Below, in pieces: positions 51,955-59,979 of a stretch of 64,000 bases of DNA. The notes beneath the pieces are model-generated. The model saw only the letters and a list, made by a program, of their open reading frames with translations. It made no database searches and was not told the origin of the DNA. Position 1 is the first letter of the stretch. The number at the start of each line of letters is the position of its first letter. This DNA comes from Oceaniglobus trochenteri. GTDB taxonomy: Bacteria; Pseudomonadota; Alphaproteobacteria; Rhodobacterales; Rhodobacteraceae. Location: positions 62,001 to 126,000 of the forward strand of contig NZ_JACNMM010000006.1 in NCBI RefSeq assembly GCF_020529025.1. The letters run 5' to 3'. Position numbers and translations under genes: made by a program.

Positions 51955-53061
51955 TCACGACGCCTTGCCGGCGCCTTCGGATGGCAACAGGCCGGTGCGG
52001 GCGGCCTGTTGCAGGTCGTCGAGGGAAAAGCGCGACAGATCAAGCGCGTTCAGAAGTTCGTTCTCGGCCATGAAATCACGTCCGTACATGGCCGAAAAGA
52101 TGCGCACGCCCGCCTCGTGCAGCTTTGCCGGAATGCCGGACATTTCGCCCAGAACCACGGTCAGTGCCAGGCCATAGGGCACGTCTTCGGTCACATAGCG
52201 GCTGTCGGCGGTGGCCGGGCCGGTGCCGCCGTTGCCCTGGGCGTGCATCTGCTGGTTCATCTCGGAAATCGACGCGACCGGAACATGGAACGACAGGTGG
52301 AAGTGTTCGAAGATCGTGCGCACCTCCAGCCCCAGCGCCTTGGCGATGGCCAGGCGTTCGGCGTCCAGTTCCTCCAGCAGGCGGCCCACCTTGGGGGTGA
52401 CGTTCTGCCCCTGGCTCCAGGTTTCGCCGCGCTCCATCCGGGTCATGTTGGCCAGGGCGATGCCCATGTGGTTCTGCGGGTTCAGGTTGGACAGGGAAAT
52501 CGCCAGAAGCCCGTCGCGCACCATGAACCGGTCGCCGAACAGATCGCGGCACAGGTCCAGCCCGGCATCCGAGGCGGACTCGGGGACGGTGCAGATATCC
52601 ACCCGGCTGCGGATGGTGTTCACCATGGTCACGGTACCCGACTGGCGCCGCCCGGTCACGATGGTGGTGCCCCATGCGGTAACCGGCGCATCCACGCCGC
52701 GCGCCGCCAGCGCCTGACGCAGGTAGACCGCCCCGAAGGACGCATGAGAGGAGATGATCACCGGCTGCCCCTCGCGGATATGGGGGATCAGCGCATCCAG
52801 CGCCGTCTTGTGGCCATAGCCGGGCAGCACGATCATCAGGACATCGTTCTGTTCGGCCAGTGTTCTGGCGCTGTCGGCAATGCGCGGCGTGAGGGTCGAT
52901 TCGATGGCGCCGGTCGCGGTCAGTTCGCCCGCCTGCGCCAGTTCGGCCGTTCCGGCGCCCGAGGGCGACCACAGCATCGGATCATGTCCGTTCTGTGCCA
53001 GCAATGCCGCCGTGCCGAAGGCGATCGAGCCTGCCCCGGCAAGTCCTACCGTCCGTGTCAT
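51955..53061 (-). CDS. Octopine/nopaline dehydrogenase-family NAD(P)-dependent enzyme
   Basis: 368 aa. N-terminal Rossmann fold with GLAGAGSIAFGTAALLAQNG (residues 6-25) and a C-terminal octopine-DH-like helical domain (SLSNLNPQNHMGIALANMTR, IFEHFHLSFHVPVASISEMN). Family members reductively join, or oxidatively split, amino acids and 2-oxo acids (opines). The ATG at 53061 has GGGGAGCGATAAC upstream. Lying between a PotD-type receptor and two alkylhydroperoxidase-like genes, it is probably the opening catabolic step for an imported N-substituted amino acid (inference). Confidence 0.85.
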   Translation of the reverse strand: MTRTVGLAGAGSIAFGTAALLAQNGHDPMLWSPSGAGTAELAQAGELTATGAIESTLTPRIADSARTLAEQNDVLMIVLPGYGHKTALDALIPHIREGQPVIISSHASFGAVYLRQALAARGVDAPVTAWGTTIVTGRRQSGTVTMVNTIRSRVDICTVPESASDAGLDLCRDLFGDRFMVRDGLLAISLSNLNPQNHMGIALANMTRMERGETWSQGQNVTPKVGRLLEELDAERLAIAKALGLEVRTIFEHFHLSFHVPVASISEMNQQMHAQGNGGTGPATADSRYVTEDVPYGLALTVVLGEMSGIPAKLHEAGVRIFSAMYGRDFMAENELLNALDLSRFSLDDLQQAARTGLLPSEGAGKAS

Positions 53062-53077
53062 GTTATCGCTCCCCACA

Positions 53078-53100
53078 TGCGCCGTTCATCATCCGGCGCA
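53078..53100 (-). promoter_or_regulatory. Stem-loop between alkylhydroperoxidase and octopine-dehydrogenase-like genes
   Basis: Inverted repeat TGCGCCG (53078-53084) and CGGCGCA (53094-53100), loop of 9, in the 87-base gap upstream of the dehydrogenase ribosome site. It may tune read-through into the downstream transporter half of the operon. Confidence 0.4.
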
Positions 53101-53148
53101 CAAAACCCAAATCGTCCCCGTCTTTCAAGGCGGAAAGGCCCCTGCCCT

Positions 53149-53748
53149 TCACCCACCATCCCCCGTGCGCACCGGATCGCCCAGAACGTGCATCAGCCGG
53201 TTGGCCCAGCCGAACAGCGCGGTCGAAAGGATCAGGTCCAGGATCTCGGCCTCGTCCAGCCCGGCCTCTTTCAGCGCGGCCATGTCCTCGGGCCCGGCTT
53301 CGGAGGGGGCCTTTGACAGCTTCAGCGCGAAGGCGAAAATGGCGCTGTCGCGGAGCGACAGTTCGGCCTTGGCCCCGGCGGCAAAGATCTTGTCCGTCAC
53401 CTCTTCGCTTTTCTCGATCTGGGCATGACGCGAGGCATGGACCGCCGCGCAATAGATGCAGTGGTTGACCATCGAAGCCCCGATGGCGCCCAGTTCGCGT
53501 TCCGCCCGCGACAGCCCGCCCGCATCGTACATGATGCCGTTGAACAGCGGCGAACGCACCTTGAGCGTTTCCACGTCATGGGCCAGCACCAGAACGTAAT
53601 CCGACACCTTGGTGTTCGACGGCGTGACCTGAAGCGCCTCAAGCTGGGCCTCGCTGGCCTCTTGCAGGTTGACCGGTGTCACCCGCGGGCGCCAGCCCGG
53701 AACATTGCGGGTCCACTTGGTCACGACTTTGGCGTCGGGGCGGCTCAT
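53149..53748 (-). CDS. Alkylhydroperoxidase (AhpD/CMD) domain protein, Avi_7169-like
   Basis: 199 aa. AhpD-type redox centre HCIYCAAVHASRH with Cys97, Cys100 and His104 is intact, so the protein should be a thiol-dependent peroxidase or reductase-like protein. The long N-terminal region (about 75 residues, NVPGWRPRVTPVNLQEAS) and the adjacent shorter CMD protein recall the paired Avi_7169/Avi_7170 families that occur together beside ABC importers (family knowledge, from memory). It overlaps its partner gene by four bases. Confidence 0.83.
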   Translation of the reverse strand: MSRPDAKVVTKWTRNVPGWRPRVTPVNLQEASEAQLEALQVTPSNTKVSDYVLVLAHDVETLKVRSPLFNGIMYDAGGLSRAERELGAIGASMVNHCIYCAAVHASRHAQIEKSEEVTDKIFAAGAKAELSLRDSAIFAFALKLSKAPSEAGPEDMAALKEAGLDEAEILDLILSTALFGWANRLMHVLGDPVRTGDGG

Positions 53749-54227
53749 TGCGTTTCTCCCATCAGGCGAAGGCCCGCGATCAGGCGGATCTGGTAGGCCA
53801 GGAAGGCATTCAGCTCGGCCAGGCGGACGATATCGGCGTCGCCGATACCGGCGGATTTCAGGGTTTCCACGTCCTCGGCGCGCACCTCGGCGGTGCGGCC
53901 GGCGACCTTGTCCATGAAGGCAACCACGGCGCCCATGTCCTGGGCCGTGCCGTCATTGGCCGGATCGGCCAGCGCCGCGTCACCGCCGATGCGCCCGGCA
54001 TAGCGTTCGGCCAGGTCGGCCTCGCCGTTCAGCCGGGCGATGCGCGCCGCCAGGGCCGCGCGCAGATCGTGCGAAAGACCGCCCGCTTCGGCCGGGGCCA
54101 AAACCGCATCCTCGGCGGCCTGGGTCATCTCGAATATCTTCGCGCGCCCCTCCACGGCAGCACCGATCGCGCTGTCGGCTGCAACGCCGCCCATGGTGAA
54201 GGCGGTGGTGTCCTGAAATCCGCTCAT
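53745..54227 (-). CDS. CMD-domain protein, Avi_7170-like partner
   Basis: 160 aa from the ATG at 54227 (ATGA overlap with the flavoprotein stop). Sequence is Ala- and Asp-rich and helical: ARIARLNGEADLAERYAGRI, VEDVETLKSAGI-like repeats and AFLAYQIRLIAGLRLMGE near the end, which resembles the C-terminal CMD helices. No CxxC pair is present, so it would lack the redox centre of its partner and may be a structural or regulatory subunit (inference). Confidence 0.72.
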   Translation of the reverse strand: MSGFQDTTAFTMGGVAADSAIGAAVEGRAKIFEMTQAAEDAVLAPAEAGGLSHDLRAALAARIARLNGEADLAERYAGRIGGDAALADPANDGTAQDMGAVVAFMDKVAGRTAEVRAEDVETLKSAGIGDADIVRLAELNAFLAYQIRLIAGLRLMGETQ

Positions 54228-55690
54228 GCCACTTTTCCTGCCTTGATGTTGCTTTCCAGAACGCTGGGTTCCCATTCGTCGCCCTTCAGTTCGGGGGTGT
54301 CATAATCGACGAAACCCTGCCAGTGCTGTTCGACATCCTCGGCGTAAAGGGTGGCCGCGATTTCACGGGTCAGCCAGGCCGCCCCTTCCGACACGCCGGG
54401 AATGTCGCCGCTGACCTTGCCCAGGCTGGCGGTCGCGCCGTAGTTGAAGCAATAGACGTTCGACAGCCAGGGCGCCTTGCCGGCCACCTTTTCGCGAAAG
54501 CTGAAATCGGGGTTCAGATAGGGAAAGCGGCCCAGGTCGCGGTGCTCTTCGCCCTTGGGCGGTGCATAGACATCCTGCCACAGCAGGATATCGTCGGCGG
54601 CCTCGGCGAATTCGCTGCGCGCCATGGGATCGACGGTAAACCCGGTGCCCAGGATCAGGAAATCGGTTTCATAGGCGGTGCCGTCGGCAAAGCCGATCCG
54701 CAGGGCACCGTCGCGTTCCTCGGTGGTGGTGACGGCCTTGCCGAAGTGGAAATAGGCGTTGGGGTGGCGCGACACCCGCTTGGTGGAGCCATGGGGCGGC
54801 GGCGTTTGCGTCACAAAGCTGTAGCGCATGAACTGCCAGCGCCAGGCATCGGTCAGCCCGGCATATCCGGCGGTAAAGCCATAGCTGCCGATGCCCATCA
54901 TCTTGTTGATGGTCGGCATTTCCTTGCGCCGGATCAGGTGGCGCACCTCGGCGGCACCATGCTCCAGCGCTTCGGCGGCGTTGTCCACCGCCGAGGCCCC
55001 GACCCCCACGACCGCGACGCGCTTGCCCTTCAGGGCGTCAAAGTCGATGTCGTCGGACGAATGCGCCCAAAGGGTCTTTGGCAGGTCTGCGACGAAACCG
55101 GGGATGTTCGGCTCGCCCGTGCCATCGCGGCCGGTGGCGAAGATCAGCTTGCGGGTCAGGATGCTGCTCTCGTCGGCCCCCGACAGGTGCAGACGCAGAA
55201 GGTCGCCCTCGGGTTCCACCCGGTCGACCGAAACGCCGTTTTCAACCGGTACCCCCAGCGCCTTGCGATACCAGCGCAGGTATTCCATCCACATCGGGCG
55301 CGGAATCTTGTCAAGGTTCTCCCAGGCCTCGGCCCCGTGCTGGGCGCGATACCAGGCCTGGAAGGTCAGCGCGCCATGGCCGAAGGCCGGACCGGTCAGC
55401 GTTTTCGGCGAACGCAGCGTCTCCATCCGGGCATAGGTCAGCCAGGGGCCCTCGCGGCCCTCGGGGTTGCGGTCGAGGATGCGGATATTGTCGATGCCCC
55501 CGGTGCGCAGGCCCAGCCAGGCCACCAGCCCGCACATCCCGCCCCCGATGATCACCACGTCGCGCACGCCCTCGCGGCGCGGCACCCAGGATTTGCCGGG
55601 ATAGCACAGGCATTCGAGATCGGATTTCAGACGGGCTTCCAGCGCGGGAAGGCCGGTATCGTCGATGGTATGGGCGATGTCTTTGGGCAT
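54224..55690 (-). CDS. FAD-dependent monooxygenase-like oxidoreductase
   Basis: 488 aa flavoprotein. FAD site VVIIGGGMCGLVAWLGL at 45-61, second dinucleotide site VAVVGVGASAVDNAAEALEH near residue 230, and the late motif ETDFLILGTGFTVD common to FMO and lysine/ornithine N-oxygenase-like enzymes. An N-terminal extension (about 45 aa) precedes the FAD fold. It is translationally coupled to the CMD protein. It probably oxygenates nitrogen or carbon of the pathway substrate; the companion peroxidase-like proteins could remove leaked peroxide. Confidence 0.85.
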   Translation of the reverse strand: MPKDIAHTIDDTGLPALEARLKSDLECLCYPGKSWVPRREGVRDVVIIGGGMCGLVAWLGLRTGGIDNIRILDRNPEGREGPWLTYARMETLRSPKTLTGPAFGHGALTFQAWYRAQHGAEAWENLDKIPRPMWMEYLRWYRKALGVPVENGVSVDRVEPEGDLLRLHLSGADESSILTRKLIFATGRDGTGEPNIPGFVADLPKTLWAHSSDDIDFDALKGKRVAVVGVGASAVDNAAEALEHGAAEVRHLIRRKEMPTINKMMGIGSYGFTAGYAGLTDAWRWQFMRYSFVTQTPPPHGSTKRVSRHPNAYFHFGKAVTTTEERDGALRIGFADGTAYETDFLILGTGFTVDPMARSEFAEAADDILLWQDVYAPPKGEEHRDLGRFPYLNPDFSFREKVAGKAPWLSNVYCFNYGATASLGKVSGDIPGVSEGAAWLTREIAATLYAEDVEQHWQGFVDYDTPELKGDEWEPSVLESNIKAGKVA

Positions 55691-55738
55691 ATCAGGCTTT
55701 CTGACGGGGCGAATGGAAGGGGCGGTCGGACAAGGCGC

Positions 55739-57052
55739 TCAGGCCCACCTTGGGTGAAGCTCGTCGATGTGGAACGCGTGACGATGGCTGTTGTCGTGAC
55801 CGGGGTGATTGCGCAGATGCGGGTGATCCGGGGGCAGTTCGGGGTGCGAATGTTCGCGCTCCAGCGGGTCGTCGGCGGGCCAGATGCGCAGGCCGGCAAG
55901 GGCAACCGCCAGGGCAAGGGCACAGAGCACCACCAGCGCGGTTTCCAGTGACAGCGCGCCCCCCAGCCAGCCCGCCAGGGGATAGGCGATCAGCCAGCCG
56001 AAATGGCTGAGCGAGAACTGTGCGGCAAAAAGCGCGGCCCGGTCGCTTTTCCCTGCCGAGCGCACGATCACCAGACCGCCGGGCGTCATCACCAGAGACG
56101 AGGCAAGCCCGAAGCCGGCCCAAAGCGCCAGCAGCGCGGGATAGGACAGCGGCAGCAGGATCAGCGCACCAAGGGCGGCGAAGGCAAAAACGCCAAGGGC
56201 CATGACCCGCCGTTCGCTGAACCGGGCCAGGGCGCGCGGCACGATCAGGGCGCCCATGGCCGCCCCGGCCCCGTAAAAGGCCATGAGGATCGGGTATTTC
56301 CCCGCCGCATCGCCCAGCCGCAGCCCGGCAAAGCCGACAGTATTCACCAGAACCCAGGCCAGCATCAGCGACAGCGCCAGGTTCAGCAGGAACAGCCCCC
56401 GCAGGCGCGGCGTCTTGTGAAAGATGCGAAGCCCCGTCACCGCCCGCGCCAGGAACGGCCGCTTGCGCGCGTCCTGCTGTGCCGCCGGAAACCCGGTGAT
56501 CGCAAGGGCCGCGACCGACCCCACGAAGGCCAGCGCCGAGATCAGGAACAGCGTCGAGGGCGCAATCAGTTGCAGCGCCACCGCCGCGATCACGGGGCTG
56601 AGCACGGATTCAAGCGTATAGGCAATGCGCGAGATGACCAGCGCCCGGGTATAGGTGCCCTCGTCGGTCAGAAGATCGGGAATCACCGTCTGGAACAGTG
56701 GCGTAAACCCCGAGGACACCACGAAGAAGGCAAAGGCCAGGGCGCCGATCTCCCAGGTCTGGGTGACGAAGGCCATGGGCAGCAGCAGGGCCAGGCGCGC
56801 CAGGTCCAGCGCCACCATCACCCGCTTGCGCGGCCAGCGCGACAGCAGGGGTTCGGCCAGGGGCGCAAAGCCGACATAGGCCACCATCTTCAGCGCGAAA
56901 AGCAGCCCCAGGATCTGACCCGCCGCAGCCGCCCCGCCGATCCGATAGGCGGCCATGGACAGCCCGACCGTCAGCAGGCCGACCGCCACCAGCGAACAGA
57001 CCTGCGCCGCGAAAAGCGACCGGAAGGCGGGATATGCGAAGGGAGATTTCAA
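55739..57052 (-). CDS. MFS transporter with histidine-rich C-terminal tail
   Basis: 437 aa, about 12 hydrophobic segments. The start is a TTG at 57052 overlapping the aminotransferase stop (TTGA), with AAGGAG upstream. Cytoplasmic-loop motif RWPRKRVMVALDLARL lies between helices 2 and 3. The last ~39 residues hold ten histidines (EHSHPELPPDHPHL, NHPGHDNSHRHAFH), resembling the tails of metal-efflux MFS pumps such as NreB. In this operon it could export an end-product or a metal complex; direction of transport is not shown. Confidence 0.85.
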   Translation of the reverse strand: MKSPFAYPAFRSLFAAQVCSLVAVGLLTVGLSMAAYRIGGAAAAGQILGLLFALKMVAYVGFAPLAEPLLSRWPRKRVMVALDLARLALLLPMAFVTQTWEIGALAFAFFVVSSGFTPLFQTVIPDLLTDEGTYTRALVISRIAYTLESVLSPVIAAVALQLIAPSTLFLISALAFVGSVAALAITGFPAAQQDARKRPFLARAVTGLRIFHKTPRLRGLFLLNLALSLMLAWVLVNTVGFAGLRLGDAAGKYPILMAFYGAGAAMGALIVPRALARFSERRVMALGVFAFAALGALILLPLSYPALLALWAGFGLASSLVMTPGGLVIVRSAGKSDRAALFAAQFSLSHFGWLIAYPLAGWLGGALSLETALVVLCALALAVALAGLRIWPADDPLEREHSHPELPPDHPHLRNHPGHDNSHRHAFHIDELHPRWA

Positions 57053-58512
57053 ACTGCCGAACGCTCCTTGATATTGTCGAGCGGTGTATAACGCGCCGTT
57101 GCGGTATCGGCCACATAGAACGACCGGTAACCGGCAGCCTCGCGCGCCAGGCTGTCGACCGCGGCGATGATCGTGTCGACCTTGGCGTCGCTCATCAGGG
57201 CCGACAGGTTCAGGCGCACCCAGCCGGGCTTGTCGGTTTCGGCACCTGCCGCGATGGCCGCGAAGGTGGCGTCGGAGCTGGCCCGGTCCAGCCCCAGAAG
57301 GCGGTGCGCGTAAGACCCGGCACAGGCACAGCCGCCCCGCGCCTGCACGCCGTGCAGATCTGACAGCAGGCGGGTGAAGAACTGGTGGTGCACCCTCTCG
57401 CCTGCGTCATCGCTGAGCATGAACGAGAAGATCGGCAGGGCGGGGGCCGATCTTTCGCGCCCAAGGATCGTCATGTTCGGGTTCTTCGACCAGACCGCCA
57501 GCGCCCGTGCGCGCAGCTCGTCCTGCCGCCGGATCAGCCAGTCGGCCCCCAGCGCCTCTTTCACCATCAGGCACAGGGCGGCGCGGATGTCGCCGGTGAC
57601 ATTGGGCGTGCCGCCCTCTTCGCGGTGCGACAGGTCGGTGGAATAGGCATGGCCCCAGGGCGAAACGAAGCTGACCGTACCGCCCCCCGCCAGCGTCGGG
57701 CTTTGGCGCGTCGCGATGGCATCGCGGATCACCGTGACGCCCGACGCGCCGGGGCCGCCCGGAAACTTGTGGCTGGAATAGACGATGGCATCCTTGGCGG
57801 CGTCGGTTCCGGCGCGCATGTCCATGGGCAGGTAGGGGCCCGCACAGCCGTAGTCCCAGATCGCCAATGCACCGTGGCGCTTCAGCAGGCGGGTGACGGC
57901 ATCGGTATCGGTGATGATCCCTGTCACGTTCGAGGCCGCCGAAAAGGCCCCCACGATCAGCGCCGCGCCCTGCGCCGCCTTCAGCGCCGCCGTCAGGTCG
58001 TCGGTGCAGGGGCCACCCTCGGGCGCCTCGGCGATCTCGATCACCTCGGCGCCGCTTTCGCGCCAGGGCAGCAGGTTGGAGTGATGTTCGTAAGGGCCGA
58101 TCAGCACGACGGCACGTTCCCCCCGGCGGGTGATCGCGTCGATTTCCAGCAGGCCGACGATGCGGTTGATCCCGGCGGTCGATCCGGCGCCGGTAAAGAT
58201 GACGCTGGTGTCCGGCCCGGCGCCGGTCAGCCGCGCGATGGTGGCGCGCGATGCCTCGCGCAGCTTCGTCATGAAGGCGCCGCAATAGGACGCCTGGTTG
58301 TGGCTGTTGGCGTAATAGGGCAGAACGCGGTCGCGCATGAAATCCTCGACCTGGGCCAGGGCACGGCCCGAGGCAACGTAATCGGCATAGATCAGCGGCT
58401 TGTCTCCGAAGGGGCCTTCGATCCGGGCATCGTCACCGATCAGCCCGCCGCGAATCCACGCGTGGACATCTTCGCGTTGCAGCGACCTGGCAAATTCGTC
58501 GAGGGGGGACAT
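57049..58512 (-). CDS. Class V aminotransferase (cysteine-desulfurase-like)
   Basis: 487 aa PLP enzyme. Lys249 in SSHKFPGGPGASG is the cofactor lysine, with EHHSNLLPW and the Asp of AIWDYGCAGPYLP stacking on PLP. RGGCACAGSYAHRLLG near residue 400 has the cysteine pattern of SufS/NifS-like proteins. Family members act as cysteine or selenocysteine lyases, kynureninases or isopenicillin-N epimerases. As the first gene of the 10-gene operon, divergent from an Lrp regulator, it probably releases sulfur or alanine-type product from an amino acid (inference). Confidence 0.87.
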   Translation of the reverse strand: MSPLDEFARSLQREDVHAWIRGGLIGDDARIEGPFGDKPLIYADYVASGRALAQVEDFMRDRVLPYYANSHNQASYCGAFMTKLREASRATIARLTGAGPDTSVIFTGAGSTAGINRIVGLLEIDAITRRGERAVVLIGPYEHHSNLLPWRESGAEVIEIAEAPEGGPCTDDLTAALKAAQGAALIVGAFSAASNVTGIITDTDAVTRLLKRHGALAIWDYGCAGPYLPMDMRAGTDAAKDAIVYSSHKFPGGPGASGVTVIRDAIATRQSPTLAGGGTVSFVSPWGHAYSTDLSHREEGGTPNVTGDIRAALCLMVKEALGADWLIRRQDELRARALAVWSKNPNMTILGRERSAPALPIFSFMLSDDAGERVHHQFFTRLLSDLHGVQARGGCACAGSYAHRLLGLDRASSDATFAAIAAGAETDKPGWVRLNLSALMSDAKVDTIIAAVDSLAREAAGYRSFYVADTATARYTPLDNIKERSAV

Positions 58513-58559
58513 CGGGATTCCTCACACCTAGTTCAGCTTGGGGCAGTATGACACCTGAT

Positions 58560-58592
58560 TGAAGATAATCTTCACATATTTCACCCTTGCAA
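58560..58592 (-). promoter_or_regulatory. Promoter of the 10-gene operon with Lrp-type palindrome
   Basis: Minus-strand -35-like TTGCAA (58592-58587), 16-base spacer, -10 GATTAT (58570-58565). The perfect 15-base palindrome TGAAGATAATCTTCA (58560-58574) covers the -10 box. Lrp/AsnC proteins bind such A/T-centred palindromes; the divergent lrp-like gene is the probable source. Confidence 0.55.
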
Positions 58593-58603
58593 CACCCACA
58601 ATT

Positions 58604-58617
58604 CTATCAAATGATAG
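58604..58617. promoter_or_regulatory. Second palindrome at the Lrp-type gene start
   Basis: CTATCAAATGATAG (6-base arms around AA) ends 3 bases before the ATG of the Lrp-type gene and overlaps its AGGA ribosome site. Binding here would block its own translation start or transcription. Confidence 0.45.
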
Positions 58618-58620
58618 GAT

Positions 58621-59085
58621 ATGGAACATAAGACCGATCATATTGACCGCCGCATCCTGGAAGAGCTTCAGCGTGACTCGGCACAGTCGCAACGTGACCT
58701 GGCCGACAGGATCGGGCTGTCGCAGAACGCCTGCTGGCGGCGGCTGAAGGCGCTTGAGGCATCGGGCATCATCCGCAACCGCACCGTAGTTCTTGACCGC
58801 GACCGCCTGGGCGCGGGCATGGTGGTTTTCGTGCTGGTGCGCACCCGCCACCACTCCACCACCTGGCTGAAGACCTTCCGCGCGCATGTCTCCTCGATCC
58901 CCGAGGTGATCGATTTCTTCCGCATCGGCGGCGATTACGATTACATGCTGAAGGTCATCACCCGCGACATGGCCAGCTATGACGAAGTGTACAAGCGGCT
59001 GATCGGCGAGATCGAGCTTGAGACCGTCACCTCCCTTTTCGCCATGGAAGCCATCGCCGAACAGCGGCCCATTCCGCTGCGCTGA
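58621..59085 (+). CDS. Lrp/AsnC-family transcriptional regulator
   Basis: 154 aa. N-terminal helix-turn-helix (DRRILEELQRDSAQSQRDLA, RIGLSQNACWRRLKALEASG) and C-terminal RAM ligand domain (VVFVLVRTRHHSTTWLKTF, EVIDFFRIGGDYDYMLKVIT), full family length. Amino acids are the usual effectors, consistent with an operon of amino-acid-type enzymes divergent from it. Both flanking palindromes suggest regulation of that operon and of itself. Confidence 0.94.
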   Translation: MEHKTDHIDRRILEELQRDSAQSQRDLADRIGLSQNACWRRLKALEASGIIRNRTVVLDRDRLGAGMVVFVLVRTRHHSTTWLKTFRAHVSSIPEVIDFFRIGGDYDYMLKVITRDMASYDEVYKRLIGEIELETVTSLFAMEAIAEQRPIPLR

Positions 59086-59130
59086 CACCGGCGCGGCGGC
59101 GCATTTCTGCGGTCCCGGACATCAGAACTG

Positions 59131-59160
59131 TTGACGTGACGGCCCCACGCGCCGTATTCA
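59131..59160 (+). promoter_or_regulatory. Possible promoter of the GntR-TTT operon
   Basis: TTGACG (59131-59136) followed after 18 bases by TATTCA (59155-59160), 40 bases before the GTG start at 59200. Only the -35 is close to consensus. I see no clear GntR operator here. Confidence 0.3.
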
Positions 59161-59199
59161 TCCTACCAAAGCATTCGCAGAGACCTGGGAGGAGGGACT

Positions 59200-59979
59200 G
59201 TGAAACAGGCGCGTGACAACGGCTGGATGTCCGGCTCGGCCCTTGTGGCCGAACGGATCGGCAGCGCCATCGTCGGAGGCACCTATCCCGCGGGTGGACG
59301 CCTGCCGCTTGAGGCCGACCTGGCACGCCAATACGGCGCCTCGCGCAATACGGTCCGCGAGGCGATGCGCCTGCTGGCCGCCAAGAACCTGGTCGAAATC
59401 GCGCCCCGCCGTGGCACCACCGTTCAGCCGCGCGACACCTGGAACATCCTGGACCGCGACGTTCTGGCATGGTCGGCCTCCGAGTTGCGCGAAGACCCCG
59501 GCTTCATGGAAGAACTGGTGCGCATGCGGTTCGCCATCGAACCCTCGACCGCGCAAGAGGCGGCGCGCAACGCCACTGACGCCGAGATTGCCACGATCCG
59601 CGCGCGCTATGCCGCGATGGAGCAGCTTGTCGACCACCAGCACCAGCCCGAAAGCCTTGAGGCCGATCTGGCCTTTCACCTGGCCGTGGCCCAGGCCACG
59701 CACAACCGGTTTCTGAAGTCGGTCGCGGATTCGATCATCCACGCCATGCGGCTGAACTTCCAGCGGCTGTTCGAACAGCCCAACACCTTTGCCGACAACC
59801 TGGGCAATCACCGCCTGGTCATGGAGGCCATCTCGGCGCGCAACCCCGAGGCGGCCTTTTCGGCCAGCCTGCGGTTGCTGGAGCGCAGCCACGACGAAAC
59901 CCGACGCCTTTTCCAAACCCCGCCCCAAGCGGGGAAAACCCCAACTGTCCAACATGGTGAAAGAGGAGATACCCCATGA
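59200..59979 (+). CDS. GntR-family regulator (FadR/FCD type)
   Basis: 259 aa from a GTG at 59200 behind GGGAGGAGGGACT. Winged helix at about residues 12-80 (LVAERIGSAIVGGTYPAGGR, LARQYGASRNTVREAMRLLA) and FCD domain (LVRMRFAIEPSTAQEAARNA, DLAFHLAVAQATHNRFLKSV). It heads a TTT-transporter operon and overlaps the TctC-type gene by four bases, so it probably controls it in response to the carried acid. Confidence 0.93.
   Translation: MKQARDNGWMSGSALVAERIGSAIVGGTYPAGGRLPLEADLARQYGASRNTVREAMRLLAAKNLVEIAPRRGTTVQPRDTWNILDRDVLAWSASELREDPGFMEELVRMRFAIEPSTAQEAARNATDAEIATIRARYAAMEQLVDHQHQPESLEADLAFHLAVAQATHNRFLKSVADSIIHAMRLNFQRLFEQPNTFADNLGNHRLVMEAISARNPEAAFSASLRLLERSHDETRRLFQTPPQAGKTPTVQHGERGDTP

Noticed and set aside
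54323-55951. 542-codon open frame on the plus strand
   Set aside because: Antisense to the FAD-dependent oxidoreductase gene; no start signal or domain.
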